Positions 34,171 to 45,885 of a DNA stretch of 64,000 nt are shown here, piece by piece. The notes below the pieces were generated by a model. The model saw nothing but the letters and a program-made list of their open reading frames with translations. It searched no databases and was not told the origin of the DNA. A program made the translations under genes and the position numbers. Positions within the stretch are counted from its first letter, which is position 1. Every line of letters begins with the position of its first letter. The DNA is from Luscinia megarhynchos (taxonomy: Eukaryota; Chordata; Aves; Passeriformes; Turdidae): NCBI GenBank assembly GCA_034336665.1, contig CM067572.1, forward strand, positions 1,481,786-1,545,785. Direction: 5' to 3'.

Positions 34171-35010
34171 GGAGCAGGAGGTTGGGAGTACCCCGCGTTC
34201 ATTCCAGAGGAAACACCACCGGGAAAGGCACAGCCCTGTGGCTCCAGGAATAAATTAATTAATGAGGGCTGATTCCAGCCACTTCGTGGATATAAATGGG
34301 GATGAAAATCCCACTTTTTGTGTAAAATATGGGATGGAAATGTGTTCTGAAATGCTGGAATTGCAGCAGAGGGAAAGCAAGAGCACATTCCCTGTGCTCC
34401 CACATCCTCTCCAAACCTGAGGGAGAGGCTGGAGCTCTTCCAATTCCATCATTCCATGATGGAGAATTCCAGAATTCCATTCCAGAGCCAGGAACCTGGG
34501 GCAGGAGGTTGGGAATCCCCAGGGCTCATTCCTGAGGCACCAGGACAGGAGCATCCCTGTGGCTCCAGGAACAAATTAATTAATGAGGGCTGATTGCAGC
34601 CACCTCGTGGATATAAATGGGGATGAAAATCCCACTTTTAATGTAAAATAGGGGTTGAAATGTGTTCTGAAATGCTGGAATTGCAGCAGAGGGATTGCTA
34701 AGAGCTCCACATTCCCTGTGTTCCCACATCCTCTCCAAAGTCTGGAGCTCTTCCAATTCCATCATTCCATGATGGAGAATTCCAGAATTCCATTCCAGGG
34801 CCAGGAACCTGGGGCAGGAGGTTGGGAATCCCCAGGGCTCATCCCTGTGGCACCAGGAATAATTTAATTAATGAGGGCTGATTTCAGCCACCTCATGGAT
34901 ATAAATGGGGATAAAAATCCCACTTTTAATGTAAAATAGGGGCTTGAAATGTGTCCTGGAATGCTGGAATTGCAGGAGAGGGATTGCTGGGCTCTCCACA
35001 TTCCCTTCCC
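34171..35010. repeat. Three tandem copies of a ~320-bp unit
   Basis: The copies begin GGAGCAGGAGGTTGGGAGTA (34171), GGGGCAGGAGGTTGGGAATC (34498) and again at 34811. Each contains TTAATTAATGAGGGCTGATT, GATATAAATGGGGATGAAAA (or ATAAAA), ATGCTGGAATTGCAG and CCACATCCTCTCCAAA; the third is truncated. Similarity is high enough to suggest recent duplication. Confidence 0.93.
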
Positions 35011-37110
35011 TCCTGCCTGATCCACTCATCCCTCCCTTCCCTCCCTCCCTGGAACATTAGGAAAGTAAAGAAAGCTGAATAAATGAAAAGCCCTGTGAAT
35101 TATTTATCCCTCTGGAGCAGCTCTTCCCAGCTTTTCCAGAGCCTTCCCTCCCCCTCTGCAGCTCAGCTCTGCTTTAGGTTTATTTTAAATTATCCAAGGT
35201 TTCACTCCAATTTTAATTCTCCCCTACTAATTAATAATTCATGGCCTCACTAGTTCTGGAATCTTTTTTTTCCAAGCAGGGATTCATCCTGCCCCTGCTC
35301 AGGCTCCACCATTGCCCAGGTGGGAATTAAATTCAGTTTTAAATTAAAGTTGTATTTTTTTAAAATTCCTGGTGTATTTTCTCCTTTGTGCTCTATTTTT
35401 TTCCACTTTTTGTTGTATTTTTCTGACTTTTTGGTGCATTTTCCCCCTTTTTGCTGCATTTTTTCTGTCACTGTGCTTTTATGTGGACTTTCCCAGGTCT
35501 TTTTTCTCCTCTCTGCTCAATTTCTTCCCTTTAATCTCATTTTTTGGGGCTTTTTCCTCCAATTTTTGCCTTCTGTGCCACCCCCATGGATTTTCTGGGT
35601 TTTTTCCCTTTTTAATAATTTTCACTCCCCATTTTTTTCACTTTCCTCCATTCTCTCTGGGTGTTTCTTCACTCCAGCTTTTCTCAGGAGGGTTTTCCCC
35701 AATCTGCCCCTGCTGGAGGTATTTTACAGCCAAAATATCTTGATGATTTTTCCATTTTTCCAACAGCAGATGGACCTAGAATGCCAAATTCTGGGATTTA
35801 TCCCCTTTTTTTCTGGGATTTATTTTCCTTGTTTTTGTTTGAGCCAGGCATAATTTAATCCTTGAAAATGAAAAGTTCTCCCTTTAACATTCCTCACCTT
35901 AATTTTTTTCCCTTTAAACCTTGCAGCAATTTTTTGCCTTGTGGTTCTTCCAGGGATTAACACATCCTCGAGGAACTGCAATGGGAAAAAAAAGATGAAA
36001 AATAAATATATTTTTATTTTAATTTTTTTTTCCTTGGGGGAAGTTTGCAGGGTGTCCTTTGTGTCCATTTTTCAGCTGTGCTGATCCATGAAAAATGAAA
36101 ATTTACCTAAAGAAAGGCTCAAGGAGGGCACTGAGGACACCTCTCCTGGGATTCTCCTGCTCCAGGTGTCAGCCTGGATTTCCTGTCAGGATGCAGAACA
36201 TCCCAACAGCTGCTGCTGCAACCTTCTCAGCTCCTCTTGGTCCATTAAAAAGGGAAATTTAAAAGTCAGAACAGGTTATTTAAGGGAATAACCACTGATG
36301 GGGGTGAGATTATTATGAAGAAGAGAATTATGATAAGTTGGAATTTAACAGGCAGAATGGAACTAAGAGTTGGAATATTGCTCTGGGATTGATTTATTTG
36401 TGGTTTGACCTGGAAAAAGGGGGAATTTTTCTGTCTTTTCCCACCATCCATAGAGCCTGTGGAAAGGAGAAGTTCATAGGAAGATTTCAGGAATTGGTTC
36501 TTGGAAATGAATCCTCATTTTTGAGCTTCCTGCAATTCTCTCACTGCTAGAAACATTCCCTTTTTTTTTTTTCCCTTGGATTTCCATGACACCTCCCACT
36601 ATCCCAGAGTGTTCCAAGCTGGCCTTGGACATTTCCAGGAATGGGGAATCCTTGGGGGAAATCCATTGCACCCTCACAGGGAGAAATTCCTTCCCAATAT
36701 CCCACCCATCCCTCTGTCACTGTGAAGCCATTCCCCCTTCTCCTGTCCTTTTCCAAGGGGTGTGTTCACAGGATGGGGATGGGAGGAAGGTGGAATCAGG
36801 GATGTGTTTGTTTGTGCTCCAATCTCATCAGGAATTAGCAGAAACCCATTAGGGAAAATCCTAATCCCATATTGGAAAGGGGAAATTAAGAGACCCAAGG
36901 AATTGTCCCTGTCTGGAGTTGCAGCATACCGTGAACAGTTCATTAATTAATTGTGAGAGAGTTGGGGACAGACTGGTTGTGGCTAAAGGAGGAGAAGATC
37001 TGAGAGAAGAAATTTTTATGGACAAAACAGAAACATCTGGGATTTTCCTTAATGCAACTCTAGCCTCTGCTGCTCAGGTTTTTGCTGAGCACCTCTGAGG
37101 AGAGCCAGGC
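35011..37110. other. Intron 4, stretch with T-rich tract and CR1
   Basis: A degenerate polypyrimidine tract (TTTT with TTGTATTTTTC-like units) covers 35340-35720 and keeps plus-strand frames open. One CR1 fragment lies at 36588-36760. No exon was recognised. Confidence 0.55.
36588..36760 (-). mobile_element. CR1 LINE fragment
   Basis: GACACCTCCCACTATCCCAG, GGCCTTGGACATTTCCAGGA, GGAGAAATTCCTTCCCAATA and CTGTGAAGCCATTCCCCC. Confidence 0.88.
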
Positions 37111-37114
37111 TCTG

Positions 37115-37205
37115 TCTTCTCTGGAACCACAGAATATCCTGAGCTGGAAGAGACCCACAAGGATCATGGAAATCCAACTCATCCTGCACTGGACCCCAAG
37201 TGAAA
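37115..37205 (-). mobile_element. CR1 LINE 3' end, second subgroup
   Basis: CACAGAATATCCTGAGCTGG, AAGAGACCCACAAGGATCAT and CCAACTCATCCTGCACTGG: complement of the CTCAGGATATTCT-type CR1 tail. Confidence 0.85.
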
Positions 37206-37426
37206 ACTAATTGATTAAGACAGTGAAAACCCAAAATCTGGGATGTCCCCAGAGCCAGCCTGCCCAATCCCAGCTCTGCTGCCTCAGACCCCTTTAATGC
37301 CCTTGTGAGGGGCAAATTTACCTTTTTGTGGATCAGAGTTGCCACATCCAGGAGGCACTGAAGAGGAGAAGCTTTGTCTGTGGGGAGACTGTCCTGGCAG
37401 CCAGCTCATGTCCCAAATGACACTGA

Positions 37427-37718
37427 GGACACTGAATCCTGCAGGGACACACTGAAATCAATGGGGAAAGGACTCTGAATCCTGCAATCAGATGGAAAAG
37501 GACACTGAATCCTGCAGGGACACACTGAAATCAATGGGGAAAGGACTCTGAATCCTGCAATCAGATGGAAAAGGACACTGAATCCTGCAGGGACACACTG
37601 AAATCAATGGGGAAAGGACTCTGAATCCTGCAATCAGATGGAAAAGGACACTGAATCCTGCAGGGACACAATGAAATCAATGGGGAAATGACTCTGAATC
37701 CTGCAATCAGATGGAAAA
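37427..37718. repeat. 73-bp tandem repeat, four copies
   Basis: GGACACTGAATCCTGCAGGG recurs at exact 73-base steps (for example 37574 and 37647). Each unit also has ACTGAAATCAATGGGGAAA and TCTGAATCCTGCAATCAGAT, so the unit itself contains an internal duplicate of GAATCCTGCA. Confidence 0.95.
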
Positions 37719-37934
37719 AATTCTGTGCCAAAGGATTGCACCGGGACATTGCCCTGGGCCAGGGACAAGAGCACAAAAAGTGACTGTGTCACAAACCTGA
37801 GGGCATTTTGAACTGGTTATCTGGTTGTTGATATTTGGGGTCTTGTGCCTTTTGCTTTTTCACTCTGCAGCTTTGGGAGCTGATGCTTTTGTCTTTTGGA
37901 AGGGTTTGAGTGTTATGCCTTTTGCCCTGGCCCT

Positions 37935-38335
37935 GACCCATGTTTTATCCATTTCTCCCCACATTTTGTCCCTTTTGCCTGTACTTTGTCCCTTTTGCCA
38001 CTTTTTTTTCCTTTTACCCATTTTTTGCCCCCTTCTGTATTTTATCTCTTTCTCCTGTGTTTTGTCCCTTTTACCCATGTTTTATCACTTTTGCCCATGT
38101 TCAGTCTCTTTTGCCCATGTTTAGTCCCTTTTGCCCATGTTTTGTTCTTTTTGCCTGTGTTTTGTCTCTCCTGCCTAGACCCCAGCCCATGTTTCATCCC
38201 TTTTACCCATGTTTTATCCTTTTTTGCCCATATTTTGTCCCTTTAGCCCATGTTTTATCCCTTTTACCCATGTTTTGTCCCTTTGTGCCCATGTTTTATC
38301 CATTTTTGCCTGTATTTTGTCCCCCTGCCCTGCCC
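37935..38335. repeat. ~22-24-bp minisatellite, TTTTGTCCCTTTTGCCCATG
   Basis: Degenerate T-rich and C-rich units (CCCTTTTACCCATGTTTTAT and similar) over 0.4 kb. It is the first of three abutting arrays. Confidence 0.88.
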
Positions 38336-38360
38336 TCGGCCTACCTCTCTGCCCTCCACC

Positions 38361-39210
38361 CTGGCTCTCCATCATGGCTCCCTCACGGCTTTCCCTCATG
38401 GCTCTCCATCATGGCTCTCCCTCACAGTTGTCCCTCATGGCTCTTAATCATGGCTCTCCCTCATGGCTCTCCTCCCTCATGGCTCTCCTCCCTCATGGCT
38501 CTCCCTCATGGCTCCCCCTCATGGCTCCCTCACGGCTTTCCCTCGTGGTTCTCCATCATGGCTCTCCCTCACAGTTGTCCCTCATGGCTCTCCCTCATGG
38601 CTCTCCATCATGGCTCTCCTCCTTCATGGCTCTCCATCATGGCTCTCCTCCTTCATGGCTCTCCATCATGGCTCTCCTCCTTCATGGCTTTCCTCCTTCA
38701 TGGCTCTCCTCCTTCATGGCTCTCCTCCTTCATGGCTCTCCTCCTTCATGGCTCTCCATCATGGTTCTCCCTCACAGTTGTCCCTCATGGCTCTCCCTCA
38801 TGGCTCTTAATCATGGCTCTCCTCCCTCATGGCTCTCCATCATGGCTCTCCCTCATGGCTCTCCTCCCTCATGGCTCACCATCATGGCTGTCCTCCTTGA
38901 TGGCTCTCCTCCTTCATGGCTCTCCTCCTTCATGGCTCTCTCCTCCTTCATGGCTCTCCCTCACAGTTTTCCCTCACAGTTTTCCCTCACAGTTTTCCCC
39001 TCACGACTCTCCTACCTCACGGTTCTCCATCAGGGCTCTCCTCCCTCATGGCTCTCCCTCATGGCTCTCCCTCACAGTTCTGCCTCATGGCTCCCTCACG
39101 ACTCTCCTCCCCCACAGCTCTCCCTCACGGCTCTCCTCCCTCATGGTTCTCCGTCATGGCTGTCCTCCTTCATGACTCTCCTCCCTCACAGCTCTCTGTC
39201 ATGGTTTCTG
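38361..39210. repeat. CTCATGGCTCTCC minisatellite
   Basis: Units of about 12-18 bases (CCCTCATGGCTCT, CCATCATGGCTCT, CCTTCATGGCTCT, CCCTCACAGTTGT) over 0.85 kb. The multi-hundred-codon forward frames across this block are repeat artefacts. Confidence 0.93.
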
Positions 39211-39295
39211 CCCTCCCTGTATCCCTTCTGCTCCTTCCCTGCTCCCTTCCAGAGCCACCAGTGTCCAGCCTTACCGAGCTCCAACCCGGAGCACT

Positions 39296-39600
39296 GCCCA
39301 TCCCATTACCCCATTATCCCATCCCATTATCCCATCCCATTATCCCATCTCATTATCCCATCCCATTATCCCATCCCATTATCCCATCCCATTATCCCAT
39401 CCCATTATCCCATCCCTGTATCCCATCCCATTATCCCATCCCATCCCACTATCCCATCCCATCCCATCCCATTATCCCATCCCATTATCCCATCCCTGTA
39501 TCCCATCCCATTATCCCATCCCATTATCCCATCCCATCCCATTATCCCATCCCATCCCATAATCCCATCCCATCCCATCCCATAATCCCATCCCATCCGG
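39296..39600. repeat. 13-bp minisatellite CCCATTATCCCAT
   Basis: Perfect 13-base steps at first, then CCCAT-only and CCCTGTATCCCAT variants. The same motif occurs as a short run at 2827-2860, over 36 kb away. Confidence 0.95.
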
Positions 39601-42600
39601 GTTCCTGGCCCTGCTCCCTGCTGTGCCCTCGCCTCGTGTCCGGTGGCTCTGGAGCCTTGGGGACACGGGGACACGGCTGGCTCTCCCCAACTGCTGCTGC
39701 TATGCCCTCTTTCCCCCTGTCTCCTCTCTCTCTCCCTCCCATTTTCTTCCCCTTGTTCTATTTTCTCTATCCCTCTTTGGTGTGCTCGTTTTTATTTTGC
39801 TTTTTCCTGCCCTCTTTTCCCTGTCTCATCTCTTTCCATCCCTCCCATCTTTCTCCCCCTTGCTCTATTTTTCTAGCCCTCTTTAGTATGGTAACTCCTT
39901 TTTATTTTGTTTTTTTATTGACCTCTTTTCCTCAGTCTCTTCTCTCCTTCCCTCCCATCTTTCTCCCCCTCTCTGTCTTTTCTAGCCCTCTTTAGTAGGG
40001 TAACTCCATTTTATTTTGGTGGGTTTTTTTGGTTACCAATAAACTATTCTCAGACATGCTGTTTGCCTTGTTTTGGTTAATTTTGTTCCCTCTGTCTGTT
40101 TTTAAAGCAGCTTTGACACTCCTCCAGGTGGATCTGGATGCAGCTCCCAGCAATGCTGGATTTAGGGATTTTTTTTCCCCCAGGTGGAATCAGGGATTTT
40201 CAAATCCCACTAAATTCTGAGAGTTCCCAGTCCCAGAGCTGGCTACTGCTACAGTCCATCCCAAAGTGCAGCTTCATGTTCTCATTTATAAGGAAATATT
40301 TCCAATATTCCCTTCTTTCTGAAATCCAGGGAAAAGGAGATTTTGTTGGAATTGGTCTGTTCCTATTTTGGATAAACTGGAGCTGCAGGAATTCCATGCT
40401 GGGATGGCTTGGGGTACCCTTCACCTTTTTTCTCTCAGACACAGCCCAGTGAAGCAACAAACCCACCTTAAATATGGAAAACAATCTGAGGGATAACAAA
40501 CTCGAGGAATTGAGGCTGGGAATTCACTGGCTGGAGTTCCCTGCTGCTGGAATTTCATTTAGTTCAGCTGACAGGGCAGCAATTCCAACTTTTGCAGCCC
40601 AAATTTGAGCAGAGGGAAGCTCTAATTGCTCATCCCACTTCCAATGGAACGGGGTTTTTCACAGGAAAAAGCAGATTTTTGGGGTTTGGCCACTGCAGAG
40701 CAGCTTCAGGCAGCCCAGATTCCAACTGATCTCCATGAGGAAGGAAGGAGGATCCTCTGGACACTTAATTTCCAGAGCTTGGAGAAGGTCTGGGATTGCC
40801 ACAAACAGCGAAATTCCTGGGACAAATCCCAGTGGGGATTTGGGGAGCAGAGCCCAGCCTGGCCAGCACCCTCAACACCACCAGGGCTTGCCTTCAAAAT
40901 TCCTTCAGGATTCCTTCAAAAGGATAATCCCACAGTTTCCCCTGGAATTCCCACATGTTTTTTCTCCTTGCAGACCTGGAAGCCTCCCCTGCATTCCATG
41001 CCCAAGCAGGCTGGGAAGAGCTGCCAAAAGCAGCTGGATCCAGCCCTGCTTTCCTTGTTCCCAGAGCTGTTCCTGGGCTAATTCCCACTGGGAAAAGAGT
41101 GAGAGAGGCTGGAGAAGCTGATTTAATCCAGGAAATCCCAGGAATGCTGAGGAACACCCCCAGGATGGCGTGAGTTTGGAAGAAGGGAGGAAAAATAAGC
41201 CCAAAAGGATAAAAAGTCATGGCATATTAATGCCTGGAATTGTCTGCTGGAGCAGCACGGGAAGAGGGATGAATAATTCAAGGCAGACAGGATTTCCCTG
41301 GCAAGGTCGAGGCTGGTGAAGGGGAGGATTTTTGGAGACAGCAGCACCCTGCTTTCCTTGGGAAGAGATTTCTCTCCATCCCGAGGGTTACAGCGACTCC
41401 AGGACCCGTCTGGATTTTGGGGATTCTCTTCTGTCAGCAGGACACAGAGTTCAGCTGGAATCTCGGATGCCAAAGGAATTTAAAGTCGATTTTTGAGCCC
41501 CACGGGTGAATCCTGGAGGAATGAGCAGCAGGAAGGGGAAAGGGGCAGCACAGCCATAGCACGGCTCGGGATCCCAAAATCCCCAAATCCCAACCCCTGG
41601 GATTTCTCCCGAAATGCCCTGGAGGGAGCCAGCACTGGAAGATGAATGTGAGTACCCTGGAAATGCAGCCTGAGCTCTGCTCTCTGCTCATTTTTACCTC
41701 AGTCCCCTCTGTGAGGCACAATCTGGGGGGACAGATCCTTTAAATAATTCCCAAAAAACCCTCCTGGGCCTCCTTGGGATGAGGAGGAATTTATGGGCTC
41801 TGGGGAAGGAGCTGAAGGATAGGGAAGAACTCCAGAGTTTCTGATTTCAGAGCCCAGCTCAGCCTGGACCTGCCTCAGCAGCTCACAAATACATTGATTA
41901 TTAAAACATTTATTCATTTGGACATTCATTTGTTTTTAAAGATATTTATTTATTTGTTTATTTATTTATTTATCTGTTTTTAATAAGGTCTTTATATTTG
42001 TTTATTAAGATATGTGTTTGTTTGTTTAGACATTTATTTATTAAGACATTTATTGCTATTCAGTGATACACAGTATTACAGCTATAATAATAACAATAAT
42101 AATAATAATAATAAGTCTTGGCTCATTCTCCACACCCCCAAATGCACCCCAGGCTCCATTCTGAGCTCAGCAGCCAAAAATATCCATGGATTTTATTCTT
42201 CTGCAAAGAAGAATAAATTCTTCTCCACCAGCAAATCTTGGATCCTTGGGAGGGATCCTGAGGGATCTCAAGTCATTCTTTTTAACCTTAATTTGATTTA
42301 TTTGATGAATTTTACATTTTGTTTCTCAAAGAGGATGTCAAGTGCAGAGTACAAATTCCTTGGAGTGACCTAATGGAATTTAGGGGCTGGGGATTTTTAT
42401 AAGGAATTATTCCAGGATGAGTTTTAATGCCAGCAGAGCTGAGGATTTCATGGGAATTTGGGGTGTTGGGCTGGGATTGTGACTCAGCATCTCCAGCTCA
42501 GGGATGCAGGTGCTGGGAGGAGGCAGAGAAGGCAGGAATTGGTGTCCAGGAAATTCCCTGGATTTCAGACTCCTCTAGGCTGGATTTAAAACTGCTGCTT

Positions 42601-43119
42601 GGGCTGGAGAGTTGGACACTCTGGATGGGGAGGGATTTGGTTTCTGGGGCAGAGCAAAGTTAAACTCCAGCTGCCTCTCAGGGAAAAGGCAACACTTGGA
42701 TATTCCCTGTGGCCACCAGGCCTGCAGCAGTTACTCCATTCCCAAAGCCCCCCCGGCTGGGGTTTGGGGCTGGAAAACCCAAACTGGAGCTGCTTGTGTG
42801 AGGCACTGAGCTGAAAAGAGCAGTGAGAGATGGGACAGAGCAAGACAAAGCCTGAGCAGTTGCTTTCAGCCTAAAATGTAGATTTATGCAGAAAACAAAT
42901 ATCAAGAGCTGCATCTGTTGTGAGCAGAGCACAATTCCTCATCAGGGAGCAGAGCTCGTTCCTCACTGCTCCATTTGCTGCAGTCTCTGATTTTATTTGT
43001 TTTTGAAGTTGTATTTCTGGTTTTTTTTGATAGAAATGAGTTTAAAAATACTTCCCTGGGCCAGGTGACCTCATTCCTGATGTGGTACATGAGGAATCTC
43101 AGGGCTCCTGAGGCAGCAA
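39601..43119. other. Intron 4, stretch without a recognised gene
   Basis: Pyrimidine-rich sequence at 39690-40020 contains two related segments (TTCTAGCCCTCTTTAGTA followed by a short GGTAACTCC motif, at about 39870 and 39985). ATTT-rich and AAT microsatellites lie at 41925-42115. No exon was seen. Confidence 0.5.
41925..42115. repeat. TTTATTTATTTG and AAT microsatellites
   Basis: TTTATTTATTTG-type tetranucleotide tract at 41925-42060 and (AAT)n at 42085-42113. Confidence 0.85.
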
Positions 43120-43495
43120 ATCCTGGCAGGAGCAGCTGGGGAAGGGAATCAGCCTGGAGAAAAGGGGGATCAGGGGGAACTTCTGGCTCTGCACAGCTCC
43201 CTGCCAGGAGGGGACAGCCAGGGGGGATTTGGGATCTTATCCTAGGGACTGGAGGAGAGGGAATGGCCTCAGGCTGGGCCAGGGGAGGACATCAGCAGGA
43301 ATTTCCTCATGGAAAAAGTTGTTAAACACTGGCAGGGGCTGCCCAGGGAGGTTTGGAGTCCCCATCCCTGGAGGTGTCCAAGGAATTCCTGGATGTGGCA
43401 CTCAGTGCTCTGGGCTGGGGACAGACATGGGGATCAGGCCCAGGCTGGATGATTTTGGAGATCTTTTCCAATTGAAATAATTCCATGATTCTGTG
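43120..43495 (+). mobile_element. CR1 LINE, about 0.37 kb with complete 3' end
   Basis: Sense CR1: ATCAGCCTGGAGAAAAGGGG, CTCCCTGCCAGGAGGGGACA, GGGGCTGCCCAGGGAGGTTT, CCCATCCCTGGAGGTGTCCA, GATGTGGCACTCAGTGCTCT and the tail AATTCCATGATTCTGTGAC. This is the clearest copy in the window and the main support for an avian genome. Confidence 0.97.
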
Positions 43496-43605
43496 ACTTT
43501 GGGGTTCCCCATGGGTGCAGCACCCCAGGTTTGGGGAATAACTGCAGGGAGAAGCCACCAGAAATGGGTCAGGGGTCTCAGTGCCACCTTCCCAAAAACA
43601 GTCTT

Positions 43606-43868
43606 GGAATCCCAGAACCATTAACAAAAAGAAATCCCACAATCATTAACAAAAAGGAATCCCAGAATCATTAACAAAAAGGAATCCCAGAATCATTAAG
43701 GAGAAGGAATCCCACAACCATTAAGGTAAAAGAACCCCAGAATCATTAACAAAAAGGAATCCCAGAATCATTAAGGTAAACAAATCCCACAACCATTAAT
43801 GTAAAAGAACCCCAGAATCATTAACAAAAAGGAATCCCAGAATCATTAAGGAAAGGAATTCCAGAATT
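43606..43868. repeat. 25-bp minisatellite, AATCCCAGAATCATTAAC then AAAAAGG
   Basis: About ten units, alternating ACAAAAAGG and AGGTAAAAG endings. It begins about 110 bases after the CR1 tail at 43495, and its core (GAATCCCAGAATCATTAA) resembles the ATTCTATGATT-type CR1 end in complement, so it may derive from a CR1 tail. Confidence 0.92.
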
Positions 43869-44799
43869 ATGGACTAATTATCCCATATTTCTGGGATTTG
43901 CTGGGATTGCTGGGATTTGATTCCACCCTTTGAAGCAGGAATTCCTTTTGCAGCCAGAATTGCACCTTTCCCTCTCCTGGTCCACTCCCTGTCCAGCTTT
44001 TGGCTGCTTTAGGCTGGGATTAATTATCTGTAACCTGAATTGACCCCTGAGCTGGGCTCAGACAGTGCTGGCTGGGAGGGGAATCTTGGTGAAGTGAGAT
44101 TATGAACTGTGGGAGGAATTTCCAAACTTTATTTTTCCAGATTTTATTTTTCCAAACTGTTTTCTGTACCTCTCCTTAAACTGATTAGGACAAAAAAATG
44201 ATTCACTGTAAAATATTTACAGCCCCAGAAAATTTATGATCTTCAGCCCTAAGTCAGGCAGCGAGCTGGATCATCCAGGATGAAATAAAAACTTGGGAGA
44301 AATTCCTGATTTCTGGTTTTTGCTCCAAATATTCCTGGTTTCAAGTGGGATGAATCCTGCTGGATTCTGCTGGAGCTGAGCTCACTCCTCCCTGCTTCTG
44401 CTGGACTCCAGCCCCTCCCAGTGACAACCAGAGTGTGATTAACACACTCCTTAATTAAGCTGAGACATCCTTTGGGGGCTGATTCCTCTCTGCCCAAAGG
44501 AGTTTCAGGGGAGAAATGCTGCAAAAGCTTCTCTGCACAGGCTGGAATTTGGGAGGTAATGCATTTAGAGGAAGCAACACAAATATTGAGCTTCAGCAGG
44601 GCTCTGTGGATTCATGCATTTGAAATATTCCAGCTATTTCCCTGCTCACATTCCTTCCCCACAAAGCACTTTATTAAAGGGCTTTTTTTTTTTTCCCCCT
44701 GGCCTTGATGATTACATGGAATTCCAGAGGCTGTTGGATAGATAAGGAGATTGCTTTTGTTTACTCCAAAGATTTTGCTGCTTCTGGACTGGGACAGGC

Positions 44800-44952
44800 A
44801 CAGGAGGAGCTGCTTCATCCCTGGAATTGTTTCAGGACAGGTTGGACAGGGCTGGGAGCAATTTGGGATAGGGGAAAATGTCCCTGCCCATGGATTGGGA
44901 ATGGGATGAGCTTTAAGGTCCTTTCCAACCCATCCCATGATTTTATGATTCA
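44800..44952 (+). mobile_element. CR1 LINE fragment with 3' end
   Basis: GGACAGGTTGGACAGGGCTG, TGTCCCTGCCCATGGATTGG and AAGGTCCTTTCCAACCCATC. Confidence 0.92.
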
Positions 44953-45770
44953 TCCCAGAGCAAGTAATTTAGAGCACAATGAGTCTGGGCAGGAGCAGCT
45001 CTTTCATCTCCAATTTTTCCAAAGGAAAAGAGACAATGTGGGACTTTGTGGGTGTTTTGGGATGTGGGGAAAACTTCTGGGAACCAGGGAAGGCCTGGCA
45101 GAGGTGGAGCCATCCCAGCAAATATCAAATCCCAGTTTGGAGAACTGGGGGGTGCCAGAGCCCAAAATGCTGAGCATGGCCTAAGAGGGATTGTTTTGGA
45201 ATGCTAAGAAATATTAAATAATAAAAATAAAATATAATAACAGTAATAATGATAGTCATCCCTGTCCTGGGCCTCTGTCCCCTCCAGTGCCACCAGCAGA
45301 GCTTTGGTGGCAGAGCCATCACTCAGAGCCCTGCTGTGATTTCCCTCCCCCTCATCTCCCCTCTAAATTAAGCAAAGGATTAATTGGCTAAATTTAATTT
45401 GCTAAATTTAAAGAGTTAAAGCTGCAAATCCAAGAGGGACAAGAGCAATGCCCACGGGGGTTTTGCTGGTGGCCAGGAATGCTGAGCCATGGCAGCTTCC
45501 CCAGGGAGGATGCAGCATTCCAGAGGGGGATGCAGCTGGATGGATCCTCCCCCTGCACCCCAGGGAGCTGCAGGTGAGTCCCCATCATGTCTATTTTAAA
45601 ATTAATTAGCCTTAATTTGGCGTTCCAGGGGTGCTCCTAATCCCAAATTAGGGATTGGGATCATCAGAGTGCACAGGGACTTCAGGATGTTATTGGGATT
45701 TTTGGAGAGGAGACAACTTTGCTGTATGGAGAAGCTGTGGGATATTCCACTCTGCCAAAATATTTATCCC

Positions 45771-45885
45771 AGAATCACCAAATCATAGAATTCCAGGATA
45801 GTTTGGGTTGGGAAGGACCTTAAAGCTCATCCAGATCCAAACCCCTGGTCAGGGGCACCTTCCACTAGCCCAGGTGAACTCTGAC
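45771..45885 (-). mobile_element. CR1 LINE 3' end
   Basis: AATCATAGAATTCCAGGATA, TTTGGGTTGGGAAGGACCTT and CAGGGGCACCTTCCACTAGC. Confidence 0.93.

Noticed and set aside
37427..37718. Regularly spaced direct repeats considered as a CRISPR-like array
   Set aside because: The units are contiguous tandem copies with no unique spacers, in a vertebrate intron.
38209..39585. 458-codon and 411-codon forward open frames rich in Ser, Pro, His, Leu and Met
   Set aside because: They run across three abutting minisatellites. The residues follow the repeat units, with no conserved domain or splice context.
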